Program-made: the position numbers and the translations under genes
The notes under the pieces: model-generated
The model's database searches: none
What the model was told of the DNA's origin: nothing
What the model saw: the letters and a program-made list of their open reading frames with translations, nothing else
Source: Anaerolineae bacterium
GTDB lineage: Bacteria; Chloroflexota; Anaerolineae; Aggregatilineales; Phototrophicaceae
NCBI GenBank assembly: GCA_022823165.1
Contig: JAJDXR010000081.1
Coordinates: 1-64,000 of the forward strand
Length of the DNA stretch: 64,000 nucleotides
Direction: 5' to 3'
In this document: piece after piece, positions 19,660 through 29,870 of the stretch
How positions within the stretch are numbered: position 1 is the first letter of the stretch
Layout of the letters: every line of letters begins with the position of its first letter

Positions 19660-21411
19660 CTAGGGGCGAGCGTTTAGCCATTGCTGAAATCGCTCTAAGG
19701 TCCAGGTGTTGACGACATGCTCAGGCTCGACCCAGGCGCGGCGGGCGTTGCTCACGCCGAAGTCCATCAAGTCCAGATGCGCTATCTGATGCGCGTCGGT
19801 ATTGATAGCCAGCAGCACCCCCAGATCCTTCGCCAGGCGCGCCAACTCAGGTTTCAAGTCCAGGCGCAGCGGATTGGCGTTAATCTCCAGAATGGTGTCG
19901 TGCGCTTTGGCGGCGGCGAATACCGCGTCCCAATCCGCGTCCACCGCTTCGCGATTGGGGAATTGCCGCGCCGACGGATGCCCGATCATATCGACATGCG
20001 GGTTGCGAATGGCTTTCAGCAGCCGCTCGGTTACTTGCGGGCGCTTCTGCTGCAAGCCGGAATGCAGCGAGGCGATGACGAAGTCCAGCTGCGCCAGGAT
20101 CTCATCGGGATAATCCAGCTCGCCGTCGGCTTTGATATCCATCTCCGTGCCGGCCAGCACCTCAATCTCGTCGCCGAGCTCCGCGTTCAGCTGGCGCACT
20201 GCTTCCGCTTGAGTCAGCAGCCGCTCGATGCTCAGCCCGTTGGCGATGCCAAGGCTGCGCGAATGGTCGGTGATGGCGATAGCGCGCAGCCCCCGCTGGA
20301 TGCAGGCCTCCGCCATTTCGCGGATGCTGTGCTTGCCGTCGCTCCAGGTGCTGTGCATGTGCAAGTCGGCAACGATGTCATTTCGCGTGATCAGCCGCGG
20401 CAGGCCTCCCGCGCGCGCCGCCTCAATTTCGCCGCTGTCTTCGCGCAGTTCCGGCGGCACATATTGCAAGCCCAGCGTCGCGTAGACTTGCTCTTCGCTG
20501 TCGCAGAGGATCTTTTCGGCGGTCTCGATAATGGTCTTGTTCTCGTCCACCGGGCTCAGGGCGTGTTCGTTGAGGCTGAACCCCTGGTCCAGAGCGATCT
20601 GGCGCAGCTTGACATTATGCGCCAGGCTGCCGGTGAAATAATTCAGCGCCGTGCCCCAGCGGGCTTTTTCCAGGACGCGCACATCGACTTGCAAGCCTGA
20701 CAGCAGCTCGACTGAGCTCTTGGTCGGCCCGTGTCCCAGCACACGGCCGACAGACTCCATCGTCACGAAGCGCTGCATAATGGGACCCGAATCGTCGCCG
20801 GCGATCAAGATATCGACATCGCCGATTGTCTCGCGGCCGCGGCGGATGCTGCCCGCCAGCGCGCCTGCCTGCGCCTCCGGCAACTCCAGCAAATGCTCCA
20901 GAATCCGCTGCGCCGCCGGCAAGGCGTCGCCGATGGAGGCGCGACCCGTTTGTCGGGACAGCGCTTCGATGCCATCCAAAATCTTCTGCTGGCTTTTCTT
21001 CCCCATGCCCGGCAATCCAGCCAGTTTATCGTTGTCGGCGGCGATCTTCAGCGCCTCCACCGAGGTGATATCGAGCTGCTCCCAAAACAGCCTGGCTTTT
21101 TTGGGGCCGACGCCGTTGATGTGCATGATGTCGACCAAGCCTTCCGGCACCTCGGCTTTGAGGCGCTCGTAAAACTCCAGCCGGTCGGTCTCCAGCATTT
21201 CATCAATCTTGGCGGCGATGGTTTTACCGATGTAGCTGAGATCGGTCAGCCCGCCTTCGCCGGCAATCACGCGCAAATCGCGCGGCGCGGCGCGAATGGT
21301 CTCGGCCGCCCGCCGATAGGACAGCACACGATGGATATTGTCGCCGCGTATCTGCAGCATGTCAGCGCAGCGCTCAAAGATGTCGGCGATTTCCCGGTTG
21401 TTCAAGCTCAC
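19660..21411 (-). CDS. polX: Family X DNA polymerase / 3'-5' exonuclease (PolX)
   Basis: Bacterial PolX used in base-excision gap filling, 583 residues. The N-terminal 8-kDa-like and HhH regions (LSYIGKTIAAKI, INGVGPKKA, LPGMGKKSQQKI) lead to the polymerase palm (GSIRRGRETIGDVDILIAG, with the metal-binding DVD). The C-terminal PHP domain starts at about residue 340 (DLHMHSTWSDGKHSI, AITDHS, GTEMDI, GHPSARQFP, NTDAHQ) and gives exonuclease/phosphatase activity. GTG 21411 was chosen because GGGAG lies 6 bases upstream and homologues begin SLNNREIADIF. The longer reading starts with TTG at 21435. Confidence 0.94.
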   Translation of the reverse strand: MSLNNREIADIFERCADMLQIRGDNIHRVLSYRRAAETIRAAPRDLRVIAGEGGLTDLSYIGKTIAAKIDEMLETDRLEFYERLKAEVPEGLVDIMHINGVGPKKARLFWEQLDITSVEALKIAADNDKLAGLPGMGKKSQQKILDGIEALSRQTGRASIGDALPAAQRILEHLLELPEAQAGALAGSIRRGRETIGDVDILIAGDDSGPIMQRFVTMESVGRVLGHGPTKSSVELLSGLQVDVRVLEKARWGTALNYFTGSLAHNVKLRQIALDQGFSLNEHALSPVDENKTIIETAEKILCDSEEQVYATLGLQYVPPELREDSGEIEAARAGGLPRLITRNDIVADLHMHSTWSDGKHSIREMAEACIQRGLRAIAITDHSRSLGIANGLSIERLLTQAEAVRQLNAELGDEIEVLAGTEMDIKADGELDYPDEILAQLDFVIASLHSGLQQKRPQVTERLLKAIRNPHVDMIGHPSARQFPNREAVDADWDAVFAAAKAHDTILEINANPLRLDLKPELARLAKDLGVLLAINTDAHQIAHLDLMDFGVSNARRAWVEPEHVVNTWTLERFQQWLNARP

Positions 21412-21551
21412 TTTCGACTCCCGACTATGGCTCAAAGCCTAGAACGCATATTCGAGATTAGTATAGCAGACTTCTCGCTTCGCATAAAGCAGAAAATCCA
21501 GGCGCCAAGCGTCGGCCTCAAGCCTGGCGTTTCATCTTGCGCATCATGCGT

Positions 21552-21772
21552 ACGGGCGAGCCAAGGCGCGCCCCTACAGTAGGGTTGCGCATTCGGGCGA
21601 GCCAATGGCTCGCCCCTACAGTAGGGCTGCCATTTGGGCGAAGCAATGGCTTGCGGCCTCTGTGCCCTCAGTTGAACAAAGTAAGTCATGCAAATTTCAA
21701 AGCATCGGGTCAGCCAAGGCTGACCCCTACAGTAAGGTTGCGCATTCGGGCGAGCCGGTGGCTCGCCCTCTC
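21552..21772. repeat. Cluster of palindromic repeats upstream of trp
   Basis: At least four family members lie in tandem. One is GGGCGAGCC around 21554; one is GGGCGAGCC-AAT-GGCTCGCCC near 21595-21615; one is a degenerate GGGCGAAGC copy. The fourth is the GGGTCAGCC copy at 21701-21732, identical to 1-32, with the CATGACTTAC tail on its complementary strand at 21682-21691. A last GGGCGAGCC-GGT-GGCTCGCCC follows. The phrase GGTTGCGCATTC precedes two of them. CTCTGTGCC-type words occur between copies. No gene lies in 21436-21821. Confidence 0.75.
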
Positions 21773-21821
21773 TGTGCCTCTGTGGCCAAACTCCTCTGTG
21801 TAAAGCGCATCCACGCCGCGC

Positions 21822-21850
21822 TTGACAGTCCCGCAAAAACGCGCTACCAT
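21822..21850 (+). promoter_or_regulatory. trp operon promoter
   Basis: TTGACA (21822-21827), an exact 17-base spacer and TACCAT (21845-21850). Predicted start near 21857, immediately ahead of the T-box leader. Confidence 0.75.
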
Positions 21851-21856
21851 GCCCGC

Positions 21857-22138
21857 AATTGAATACAAGCAAAGACTGTGAACCAGGGTAGTAGGCGTCA
21901 TTGTGCGGTTCAGAGAGTCGCCGGTAGCTGTGAAGGCGATACACGCAGAGACGCCGAATGGGCTGGGGAGTCGCGCAGGTGAAAGGCCAGTCGATTAGCT
22001 TGCGCCGGAATGCGCTCCGTTAGCAGCGCGGGATATCGACCCTGGGTCTGTATCCGCAGAGCGACCCGCCCCGGCGGGTAATCAAGGTGGCACCGCGGGA
22101 ACCCTTCTCGTCCTTGATCGGACGGTTTGGGTTCTTTT
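21857..22138 (+). promoter_or_regulatory. T-box riboswitch (tRNA-Trp) of the trp operon
   Basis: Transcriptional T-box that senses the charging of tRNA-Trp. Stem I: GACT (about 21874) with AGTC and CCAG with CTGG at the base, AGTA (21890-21893), GGCGTC (21894-21899) with GACGCC (21950-21955), and the conserved distal AGAGAG loop region. The specifier loop GAA-TGG places the codon TGG (Trp) at 21959-21961. Stem III is CCCGCC/GGCGGG. The T-box consensus AGGTGGCACCGCGG is at 22085-22098. The antiterminator pairs ATCAAGG (22081-22087) with CCTTGAT (22112-22118) and competes with the terminator. The bulge TGGC would pair with an NCCA end having G73, as expected for bacterial tRNA-Trp. Confidence 0.93.
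22099..22138 (+). terminator. T-box terminator
   Basis: GAACCC (22099-22104) pairs with GGGTTC (22129-22134), with inner CGTCC/GGACG, followed by TTTTGATTTT. Part of its left arm is shared with the antiterminator. Confidence 0.88.
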
Positions 22139-22158
22139 GATTTTCTGGGAGGTTGACG

Positions 22159-23679
22159 ATGCTGCCAGCGATGCAGGCCGAACGCGCGGACATCAAGCCG
22201 TCGCGCGCGGAGGCGCTTCAGCACTTTGAACATGGCGATCATGTGCCCGTCTACCGTACGCTGATAGCCGACCTGGAAACGCCGGTCTCGGTCTATATGA
22301 AGTTAAAAGAGGCGGGGGCGCCGGCCTTCCTGCTGGAGAGCGTCGAAGGCGGCGAGCAAGTCGGGCGCTACTCGTTCATCGGCGTCAATCCCAAAGGCCT
22401 CATCACCGTCAAGGACAATATCGCCTCTTTTGAGCGCGATGGGCAGTGCGACAGCTTCGCCATTCCCGAAGGGCAAGACCCGCTGCACATCATCAAGCGG
22501 CATTTTCAGACGGTCAAGCCAGTCGCGCTGGAAGGGCTGCCGCGTTTGGTCGGCGGCGCAGTGGGCTACATGTCTTACGACATCGTACGCTATTTTGAGG
22601 ACCTGCCGGCCACCGCCAACGACGATTTGGCTGTGCCGACGGTCGCCTTCATGCTGCCGGATACCCTGGTCATTTTCGACCATGCCATGCACCAACTGAC
22701 GGTCTTGGCCAATGCGCATAATACTGGCGATCCTGACGCCGCTTATGACCGCGCCATCGCCAGTATCGACCAGATGGTCACAGCTCTCTCGCGGCCGCTG
22801 GCGCATCAAGCCTATGACCCGCCCAGCGGGAATCTGTCCAGCGACCCGCGCTCCAATGTCGCGCAAGCCGTCCATGAAGACCGCGTCCGCAAAGCGAAGG
22901 AGTATATCCGCGATGGCGACGCCTTCCAGATCGTCCTGGCGCAGCGTTTCAGCCGCCGCACCGATGCCAGTCCGCTGCAAATTTACCGCGCCCTGCGCGC
23001 CACCAACCCATCACCCTATATGTTCCTGCTCGAATTCAGCGATGACTTAACGCTGGTGGGCGCCTCGCCGGAAATGCTGGTGCGCCTGGAAGACGGCATC
23101 GCCTACAACCGGCCCCTGGCTGGCACACGGCATCGCGGCGCCACCGAGAAAGAAGACCTGGCGCTGGAAGAAGAATTGCTCAATGATCCCAAAGAGCGCG
23201 CCGAACACGTAATGCTTGTCGACCTGGGCCGCAACGACCTTGGGCGCGTCTGCGACTACGGCACGGTGCAGGTCAAGAAGATGATGTATGTCGAGCGTTA
23301 CTCGCACGTCATGCACATCACCAGCCAGGTCGAGGGCGTCTTGCGCCAGGGCATGGACGCTTTTGATCTGCTGCGCGCCACCTTCCCGGCCGGGACGCTT
23401 AGCGGCGCGCCCAAAGTGCGGGCAATGGAAATCATCGAAGAGCTGGAAGAGACGCGGCGCGGTCCCTACGGCGGCGCGGTGGGCTATTTCAGCTTTGACG
23501 GCTCCATGGATATGTGCATAACGATCCGCACCCTGTTGATGCAAAACGGCGCCATCAGCGTACAAGCCGGCGGCGGCATCGTGGCCGATAGCGACCCCAC
23601 CGCCGAATACTACGAAACGATCAATAAAGCCAAAGCGGTATTTGAAGCGGTCAAATACGCTGAAAGCGGCTTGATGTAG
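22159..23679 (+). CDS. trpE: Anthranilate synthase component I
   Basis: Converts chorismate to anthranilate with ammonia from TrpG. 506 residues. The N-terminal regulatory region holds [20 protein letters not shown], where LLES is the tryptophan feedback site. The chorismate-binding domain has [70 protein letters not shown] and [18 protein letters not shown] lies 6 bases ahead of ATG 22159; a TTG at 22153 is in frame but too close to it. First gene behind the T-box, and the feedback site suggests enzyme-level control as well. Confidence 0.97.
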   Translation: MLPAMQAERADIKPSRAEALQHFEHGDHVPVYRTLIADLETPVSVYMKLKEAGAPAFLLESVEGGEQVGRYSFIGVNPKGLITVKDNIASFERDGQCDSFAIPEGQDPLHIIKRHFQTVKPVALEGLPRLVGGAVGYMSYDIVRYFEDLPATANDDLAVPTVAFMLPDTLVIFDHAMHQLTVLANAHNTGDPDAAYDRAIASIDQMVTALSRPLAHQAYDPPSGNLSSDPRSNVAQAVHEDRVRKAKEYIRDGDAFQIVLAQRFSRRTDASPLQIYRALRATNPSPYMFLLEFSDDLTLVGASPEMLVRLEDGIAYNRPLAGTRHRGATEKEDLALEEELLNDPKERAEHVMLVDLGRNDLGRVCDYGTVQVKKMMYVERYSHVMHITSQVEGVLRQGMDAFDLLRATFPAGTLSGAPKVRAMEIIEELEETRRGPYGGAVGYFSFDGSMDMCITIRTLLMQNGAISVQAGGGIVADSDPTAEYYETINKAKAVFEAVKYAESGLM

Positions 23680-23711
23680 GCGGCTTCCGATGCGCCGAAC
23701 GGGGAACAGTC

Positions 23712-24299
23712 ATGATTCTGGTGATCGACAATTACGACAGTTTTACCTATAACATCGTCCAGGAATTGGGCGAGCTGGGCGCGGACTTGACCGTCTATCG
23801 CAATGACAAGATTACGGTCGAACAGATCCGCCAACTGGCGCCGGAGCGCATCGTGATCTCGCCCGGTCCCGGCTTCCCGGTTGACGCCGGACTGTCCCTG
23901 GATGTGATTCGCGAGCTGGGGGCGGAGATTCCACTGCTGGGCATCTGCCTGGGCCATCAAGCAATCGGCGAAGCCTACGGCGGCGTCGTCGTGCACGCGC
24001 CGGAATTGATGCACGGCAAGACTAGCATGATCCACCACGACGGCGACACCATCATGGCTGGCATCCCCAATCCCTTTGAAGCCACCCGCTATCACAGCTT
24101 AATCGTGCAAGAAGAGACGCTGCCGGATTGCCTGATGATCACAGCGCGCGCAGCCAGCGGCGAAATCATGGGCATACGCCACAAACAGCACCCGGTCATC
24201 GGCCTTCAATTTCATCCCGAAAGCATTTTGACTTATCATGGAATGCGGATGCTGGGCAACTTTATGCAGTATCAACCCATGCGACTGATCGAAAATTAG
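23712..24299 (+). CDS. trpG: Anthranilate synthase component II (glutamine amidotransferase)
   Basis: Class I glutaminase that feeds ammonia to TrpE. 195 residues with the triad C79 (GICLGHQ), H168 and E170 (QFHPES). It begins [11 protein letters not shown] as usual, and the oxyanion region reads [11 protein letters not shown] where TP-(D/E)-AG is common. A stand-alone subunit, not fused to TrpE or TrpD. It may also serve p-aminobenzoate synthesis. Thirty-two bases follow trpE, with GGGGAA ahead of the ATG. Confidence 0.96.
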   Translation: MILVIDNYDSFTYNIVQELGELGADLTVYRNDKITVEQIRQLAPERIVISPGPGFPVDAGLSLDVIRELGAEIPLLGICLGHQAIGEAYGGVVVHAPELMHGKTSMIHHDGDTIMAGIPNPFEATRYHSLIVQEETLPDCLMITARAASGEIMGIRHKQHPVIGLQFHPESILTYHGMRMLGNFMQYQPMRLIEN

Positions 24300-24318
24300 A
24301 GCGGGCAAAGGACAACCG

Positions 24319-25350
24319 ATGGACATTAAACAAGCGATTGACGCGCTAAGCCGCTACGGGCACCTGACGGTTGAGCAGGCCGAATCGGTGATGGAGCAAA
24401 TCATGACCGGCGGCGCCACCCAGGCGCAAATCGGCGCCTATCTGATGGCGCTGCGCATGAAGGGGGAGTCGATCCAGGAGATCGCCGGCAGCGCCCGCGC
24501 CATGCGAAAAGCCGCCGCCAAAGTCCCGACCCGTGTCGAAGCAGACCTGCTTGACCCGGTCGGCACCGGCGGCGACAAATCCGGCACCTTCAACATCAGC
24601 ACCACCTCGGCTTTCGTCGCCGCGGGCGCTGGCATCCCGGTGGCGAAACACGGCAACCGCGCCGCGACCAGCAAATGCGGCAGCGCCGATGTCCTGGCGG
24701 AACTCGGCCTCAATCTCGATCTCAGCCCCGAGCAAGTCGGGCGCTGCATAGACGAGATCGGCATCGGTTTTATGTTCGCTGTCAAAATGCACCCGGCCAT
24801 GCGCCACGCCATCGGGCCGCGGCGCGAAATGGCTGTGCGCACCATCTTCAATATCCTCGGCCCGCTGACTAATCCAGCCGGCGCGCAACGCATGTTCATC
24901 GGCGTCTTCGCCTCCGAAATGACCGACCTGCTGGCGCAGGTTCTCAAGGCGCTGGGCGTCAAATCGGCTATGGTCGTCAATGGCTACGGCGGCTTGGACG
25001 AACTAACCGTGACCGGTCCCAATCGCATCAGCTACCTGCAGGAAGACGGGGCAATCACGCACCTGGATATTGATCCCACCGAGCTGGGTTTCCACATGGC
25101 CAGCCTTAACGACCTCAAAGGTGATGACGCGTCCGCCAACGCCGCCATCTTGCGCGCTGTCCTGGACGGCAGCGACCGGGGCCCCAAGCGCGATATCGTG
25201 CTGCTGAATGCCGGCGCCGCCATCATGACCGCAGGGCGCGCGCGTTCGATCGCTGACGGCATTGTGCTAGCGCGTGACAGCCTGGATAGCGGCCGCGCCT
25301 TGCGCAAGCTGGATAACTTGATCGAAATGAGCCAGAGTTTCGCGTCGTGA
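24319..25350 (+). CDS. trpD: Anthranilate phosphoribosyltransferase
   Basis: Joins anthranilate to PRPP. 343 residues. Motifs: the PRPP loop DPVGTGGDKSGTFNIST, KHGNRAATSKCGSADVLAELG, the GFMFAVKMHPAMRHAIGPRRE anthranilate site, and FNILGPLTNPAGA. AAAGGA sits 6 bases before the ATG. The TGA stop shares bases with the GTG start of trpC, indicating translational coupling. Confidence 0.97.
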   Translation: MDIKQAIDALSRYGHLTVEQAESVMEQIMTGGATQAQIGAYLMALRMKGESIQEIAGSARAMRKAAAKVPTRVEADLLDPVGTGGDKSGTFNISTTSAFVAAGAGIPVAKHGNRAATSKCGSADVLAELGLNLDLSPEQVGRCIDEIGIGFMFAVKMHPAMRHAIGPRREMAVRTIFNILGPLTNPAGAQRMFIGVFASEMTDLLAQVLKALGVKSAMVVNGYGGLDELTVTGPNRISYLQEDGAITHLDIDPTELGFHMASLNDLKGDDASANAAILRAVLDGSDRGPKRDIVLLNAGAAIMTAGRARSIADGIVLARDSLDSGRALRKLDNLIEMSQSFAS

Positions 25351-26174
25351 GCCAAGCCTTCGTCGCCACCGATACCGTCCTCGACCGCATCCTCGACCGC
25401 AAGGTGGAGGAGTTGGCTTGTCGCCGCGCTAGCGTACCCGAGGCGGAAATGCGCGCGCGCGCCGCTGACGCTCCCTGCGCGCCGCGTGATATGCTGGCTG
25501 CGCTGCGAGGAGAGCAGGTCAGCCTGATCGCCGAGGTCAAGCGCGCCTCGCCCAGCAAAGGCCTGCTAACCAAGGACTTCGCGCCCGTGCTGACCGCTGC
25601 CGCCTTCGCCCACAATGGCGCCTCGGCCATATCGGTGCTGACGGACGAAGATTTCTTTCAAGGCAGCCTGGCTTACTTGCGGGCGATTCGCAACGCTGTG
25701 AGAATACCGTTGCTGCGTAAAGACTTTGTCATAGATCCCTACCAGGTCTACGAAGGCCGCGCCGCCGGCGCCGACGCCATTTTGCTGATCGTGGCGGCGC
25801 TGACGGATGCGCAGCTGGCTGACCTTTACGCGCTGACGGTCGAACTCGGCATGACGGCGCTGGTCGAGGCGCATCACGAATACGAAATGGAGCGGGCGCT
25901 GCGCCTGGGCGCTGACTTGATCGGCATCAACAACCGCGATTTGAAGACCTTCCATGTGGATCTGGCCACCACTGGCCGCCTGGCGGGCCTGGTCGATGAT
26001 GACGTCGTCCTGGTGGCCGAGAGCGGGATACACAGCGCCGCTGACGTCCGCGCCATGGGTCGTCTCGGCGCCAGCGCGATACTCGTGGGCGAATCGCTTA
26101 TGAAGGCGGCTGATACTGTCGCCCTCGCGCGAGCCTTGAGCAGCCAGCCGCGAGGCGCTAATGACCAAGGTTAA
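25347..26174 (+). CDS. trpC: Indole-3-glycerol phosphate synthase
   Basis: A TIM-barrel enzyme that cyclises CdRP to indole-3-glycerol phosphate. 275 residues. LIAEVKRASPSKGLL carries the catalytic lysine, followed by LRKDFVIDPYQVYE, ALVEAHHEYEMERAL, LIGINNRDLKTFHVDL, VAESGIHSAADV and ASAILVGESLM (phosphate site). Starts with GTG overlapping the trpD stop. Its 3' end overlaps trpF by 14 bases. Separate from TrpF, unlike the E. coli fusion. Confidence 0.97.
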   Translation: MSQAFVATDTVLDRILDRKVEELACRRASVPEAEMRARAADAPCAPRDMLAALRGEQVSLIAEVKRASPSKGLLTKDFAPVLTAAAFAHNGASAISVLTDEDFFQGSLAYLRAIRNAVRIPLLRKDFVIDPYQVYEGRAAGADAILLIVAALTDAQLADLYALTVELGMTALVEAHHEYEMERALRLGADLIGINNRDLKTFHVDLATTGRLAGLVDDDVVLVAESGIHSAADVRAMGRLGASAILVGESLMKAADTVALARALSSQPRGANDQG

Positions 26175-26826
26175 GATCTGCGGCCTTCGCACCACTGAAA
26201 ACGCGCTGATGGTCGCTCGCGCCGGCGCCGATATGATCGGGCTGAACTTCTACCCGAAGACGCCGCGCTACATTGAAGCAGCGGCCGCCCGCGATGTCGT
26301 GAGCAGGCTGCGAACGGAATTGGGCGCGGCCTGTCCCACGGTCGTCGGCGTATTCGTCAACAGCAGCGCCGCTGAGGTTCGCGCCCTGGTCGCGGAAGTC
26401 GGCCTGGATTTCGCCCAACTCAATGGCGACGAATCGGCGGCGTTCGTCGGCGCCTTGTGCGGGCTGGCCTTCAAGGCGATTCGGCCGGCCGATGAAGACT
26501 CTGCCCGCTCCGAAGTCGCCGCGCTGGCCAGCGCCTTCGTCACCGACGAACGCGCGCCATCCCTGCTGCTGGACGCCTTTAATCCCAAGCTCTATGGCGG
26601 CACCGGCGAGACTACCAGCCTGAGCATCGCCGGGGCCGTGAAAACCGCCGCGCCGCGAATGATGCTGGCCGGCGGATTAACTCCCGCCAATGTCGCCCAG
26701 CGCGTCCGCAGCATCCAGCCCTGGGGCGTAGATGTGGCCAGCGGCGTCGAAGCCGGGACGCCCGGCATCAAGGACGAAGCTAAAGTGCGCGCCTTTATCG
26801 AAGCTGTGCGGTCGGCCGACGCATGA
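26161..26826 (+). CDS. trpF: Phosphoribosylanthranilate isomerase
   Basis: Amadori isomerase between TrpD and TrpC. 221 residues. VKICGLRTTENA has the catalytic cysteine; MIGLNFYPKTPRYI, VGVFVNSS, LDFAQLNGDES, LLLDAF and the late GGLTPANVAQ and GVDVASGVE motifs follow, with a catalytic Asp in the LLLDAF strand. The ATG lies inside the end of trpC, and the stop overlaps the start of the Nudix gene (ATGA). Confidence 0.96.
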   Translation: MTKVKICGLRTTENALMVARAGADMIGLNFYPKTPRYIEAAAARDVVSRLRTELGAACPTVVGVFVNSSAAEVRALVAEVGLDFAQLNGDESAAFVGALCGLAFKAIRPADEDSARSEVAALASAFVTDERAPSLLLDAFNPKLYGGTGETTSLSIAGAVKTAAPRMMLAGGLTPANVAQRVRSIQPWGVDVASGVEAGTPGIKDEAKVRAFIEAVRSADA

Positions 26827-27446
26827 GCGAGCTTTTTGACATTTACGACGAAACGCTGACTCACATTGGCGTGAAGCCACGCGAAGCGGTACACCGTGAC
26901 GGTGACTGGCACCAGGTTTTCCATTGCTGGGTGATTGGCCGCGACCCCGATGGCGCCGCTTTCGTCGTGCTGCAGAAGCGCGCCCTGGACCGCGATTACG
27001 CCGGCAAGATCGACATCAGCGCCGCCGGGCACCTTGAGGCCGGGGAGAGCGTCAGCGACGGCGTGCGCGAAATTGAAGAAGAGCTGGGATTAAATGTAGC
27101 ATTCGAGGACTTGACGGCTCTGGGCATTCGCATCGGCGCGACCAAAATCGGCGACTTTATCGACCGCCAGTTCTGCCATGTCTTCTTTTACGAGTGCGAC
27201 CGGGCTCTGGCGAGCTACCGCTACCAGCATGAAGAAATCCAGGGCTTGGTCAAGTTACCAATTGCAGCGGGCTTGCGCCTGTTCACCGGCGAGGCCGCAG
27301 CGGTCACGGTCAAGGCAGTTGGCTTGGGCAGCGACACGATTGATTTGACGAGAGACGATTTCATCCACAGCCTGGACAATTATGTGCTCAAGACGCTGAT
27401 ACTGGCGCGGCGTTATTTCGCCGGCGAGACGCAACTCTGGATTTGA
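26823..27446 (+). CDS. Nudix hydrolase, isopentenyl-diphosphate isomerase-like subgroup
   Basis: 207 residues with a complete Nudix box at about 69-91 (GHLEAGESVSDGVREIEEEL, matching GX5EX7REUXEEXGU). The preamble IYDETLTHIGVKPREAVHRDGDWHQ-type layout is typical of the IDI-like/YfcD hydrolases, which cleave nucleoside or other diphosphates. Its start overlaps the trpF stop (ATGA) and trpB follows after 21 bases, so it is an in-operon gene of trp. A role in clearing damaged or phosphorylated pathway intermediates, or simply hitch-hiking, are both possible; the substrate is unknown. Confidence 0.85.
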   Translation: MSELFDIYDETLTHIGVKPREAVHRDGDWHQVFHCWVIGRDPDGAAFVVLQKRALDRDYAGKIDISAAGHLEAGESVSDGVREIEEELGLNVAFEDLTALGIRIGATKIGDFIDRQFCHVFFYECDRALASYRYQHEEIQGLVKLPIAAGLRLFTGEAAAVTVKAVGLGSDTIDLTRDDFIHSLDNYVLKTLILARRYFAGETQLWI

Positions 27447-27467
27447 CCGACGCGAGGACTATCCCTA

Positions 27468-28691
<1,224 letters not shown>

Positions 28692-28775
28692 GGCATCAAA
28701 TGAAGAAACGTGACGCGAAACCGCTAATGTGAAACTATCTTGCTGACGACCATATCACAGAAAACCCGACAGCTA

Positions 28776-28858
28776 TTGTAGAGGCGACTCGGTGAGTCGC
28801 CCGATAGCAACGCTGCTTCAGATTGATTTTCCGAATGACTCATTTGCATCTGCTTTGG
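28776..28858 (+). repeat. Palindrome-tail repeat inside the trp operon
   Basis: GGCGACTC (28783-28790), GGT, GAGTCGCC (28794-28801), bounded by GCTAT and ATAGC that can extend the stem. At 28827-28846 ATTTTCCGAATGACTCATTTG-like sequence resembles the tail at 59994-60012. It fills the trpB-trpA gap and reaches the trpA ribosome site. The hairpin has no U-tract, so it may stabilise or modulate the mRNA rather than end it. Confidence 0.6.
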
Positions 28859-28869
28859 AGCTACTGAGC

Positions 28870-29679
28870 ATGAGAGTACTTAGAGACACTTACGGCATCA
28901 AAGCCCTCGAGGTCATGTTCGCCCGAGCCAAGGCTCAGCATCGCGCGGCCTTTCTGCCCTATTTTCCCATCGGCTATCCCAACTACGCCGCCTCGTTAGC
29001 CACGATCAAAGCGCTGGCGGATGCCGGCGTGGACGGCTTCGAGATTGGCATCCCCTTCAGCGATCCCATCGCTGACGGACCCACCATTCAAGCGGCCACG
29101 CAAGTCGCCCTGGAAAATGGCGCCACCGTGCGCCGCTGCCTGGAAGCGGTGCGGACATTGCGTACGCAGGGCGTCTCCCAGCCGATGCTGATGATGGGCT
29201 ACGCCAATCCGCTGGTGGCTTATGGTACGGACACCTTCGTACGCGACGCCCGCGCGGCCGGCGCCGACGGCTTGATCGTGCCCGACCTGCCGCCCGAAGA
29301 AGCCGCCATGTTCGCCGGTTCCTGCCAACGCGAGGGACTGGCGCTGGTATTCATGCTGGCGCCGACCAGCAATGACGAGCGCATCAAGCTGGCTTCGGCG
29401 GCGGCCACTGGCTTCATCTACGTCGTCTCGCTGACCGGCATCACCGGCGCTCGGCGCGAGCTGCCGGCATACTTAGAAGGATTTATCGCGCGGCTGCGCG
29501 CCAGCGCCGATAAACCGCTGGTGCTGGGCTTCGGCATCAGTAGTCCCGAGCAGGCTCGCGAAGTCAGCCGCTTGACCGACGGCTTCATCGTCGGCTCGGC
29601 GCTGGTGCGCGCCGGCGGCGAGAGCGTAGAAGCAGCGCGCGACCTGGCGGCGTCGATGGTCGCGGCGATTCGCAACTGA
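28870..29679 (+). CDS. trpA: Tryptophan synthase alpha chain
   Basis: Cleaves indole-3-glycerol phosphate to indole, which passes to TrpB. 269 residues from ATG 28870. Catalytic E58 in GFEIGIPFSDP and D69 in PIADGPTIQ are present; LMGYANPLVAYG-type, DGLIVPDLPPEE, LAPTSNDERI and GFIYVVSLTGITGARREL follow, with GFGISSPEQ and GSALV as phosphate site. GGAG lies 9 bases before this ATG. The reading from 28792 adds 26 residues encoded by the repeat and was rejected. Last gene of the trp operon. Confidence 0.95.
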   Translation: MRVLRDTYGIKALEVMFARAKAQHRAAFLPYFPIGYPNYAASLATIKALADAGVDGFEIGIPFSDPIADGPTIQAATQVALENGATVRRCLEAVRTLRTQGVSQPMLMMGYANPLVAYGTDTFVRDARAAGADGLIVPDLPPEEAAMFAGSCQREGLALVFMLAPTSNDERIKLASAAATGFIYVVSLTGITGARRELPAYLEGFIARLRASADKPLVLGFGISSPEQAREVSRLTDGFIVGSALVRAGGESVEAARDLAASMVAAIRN

Positions 29680-29733
29680 TTTCTCGCGCGGAAATGCCGG
29701 GGCGACCTGGATGCGCCGCGCGCGACCTGCCTG

Positions 29734-29762
29734 TTGAAATATCACTAGCGCGCTAGTATAAC
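29734..29762 (+). promoter_or_regulatory. Promoter with a perfect palindromic operator in its spacer
   Basis: TTGAAA (29734-29739), a 17-base spacer and TATAAC (29757-29762). The spacer contains ACTAGCGCGCTAGT (29744-29757), a perfect 14-base palindrome, which would place a bound dimeric repressor between -35 and -10. It serves the membrane protein/GT39-like pair downstream. Confidence 0.6.
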
Positions 29763-29870
29763 GAAACACTTGTCAGTATCGTCACGCTGGCAAGCATGAC
29801 TGGCGTTGCGCTTCGACATACGGCGAATATGCGAAAATCAGATCAGCGCAGCCTGGGGATGAGATAAGGC

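Noticed and set aside
21658..21795. Repeated CTCTGTGCC / CCTCTGTG words
   Set aside because: Noted as low-complexity filler between palindromes; too short and irregular to annotate as a separate element.
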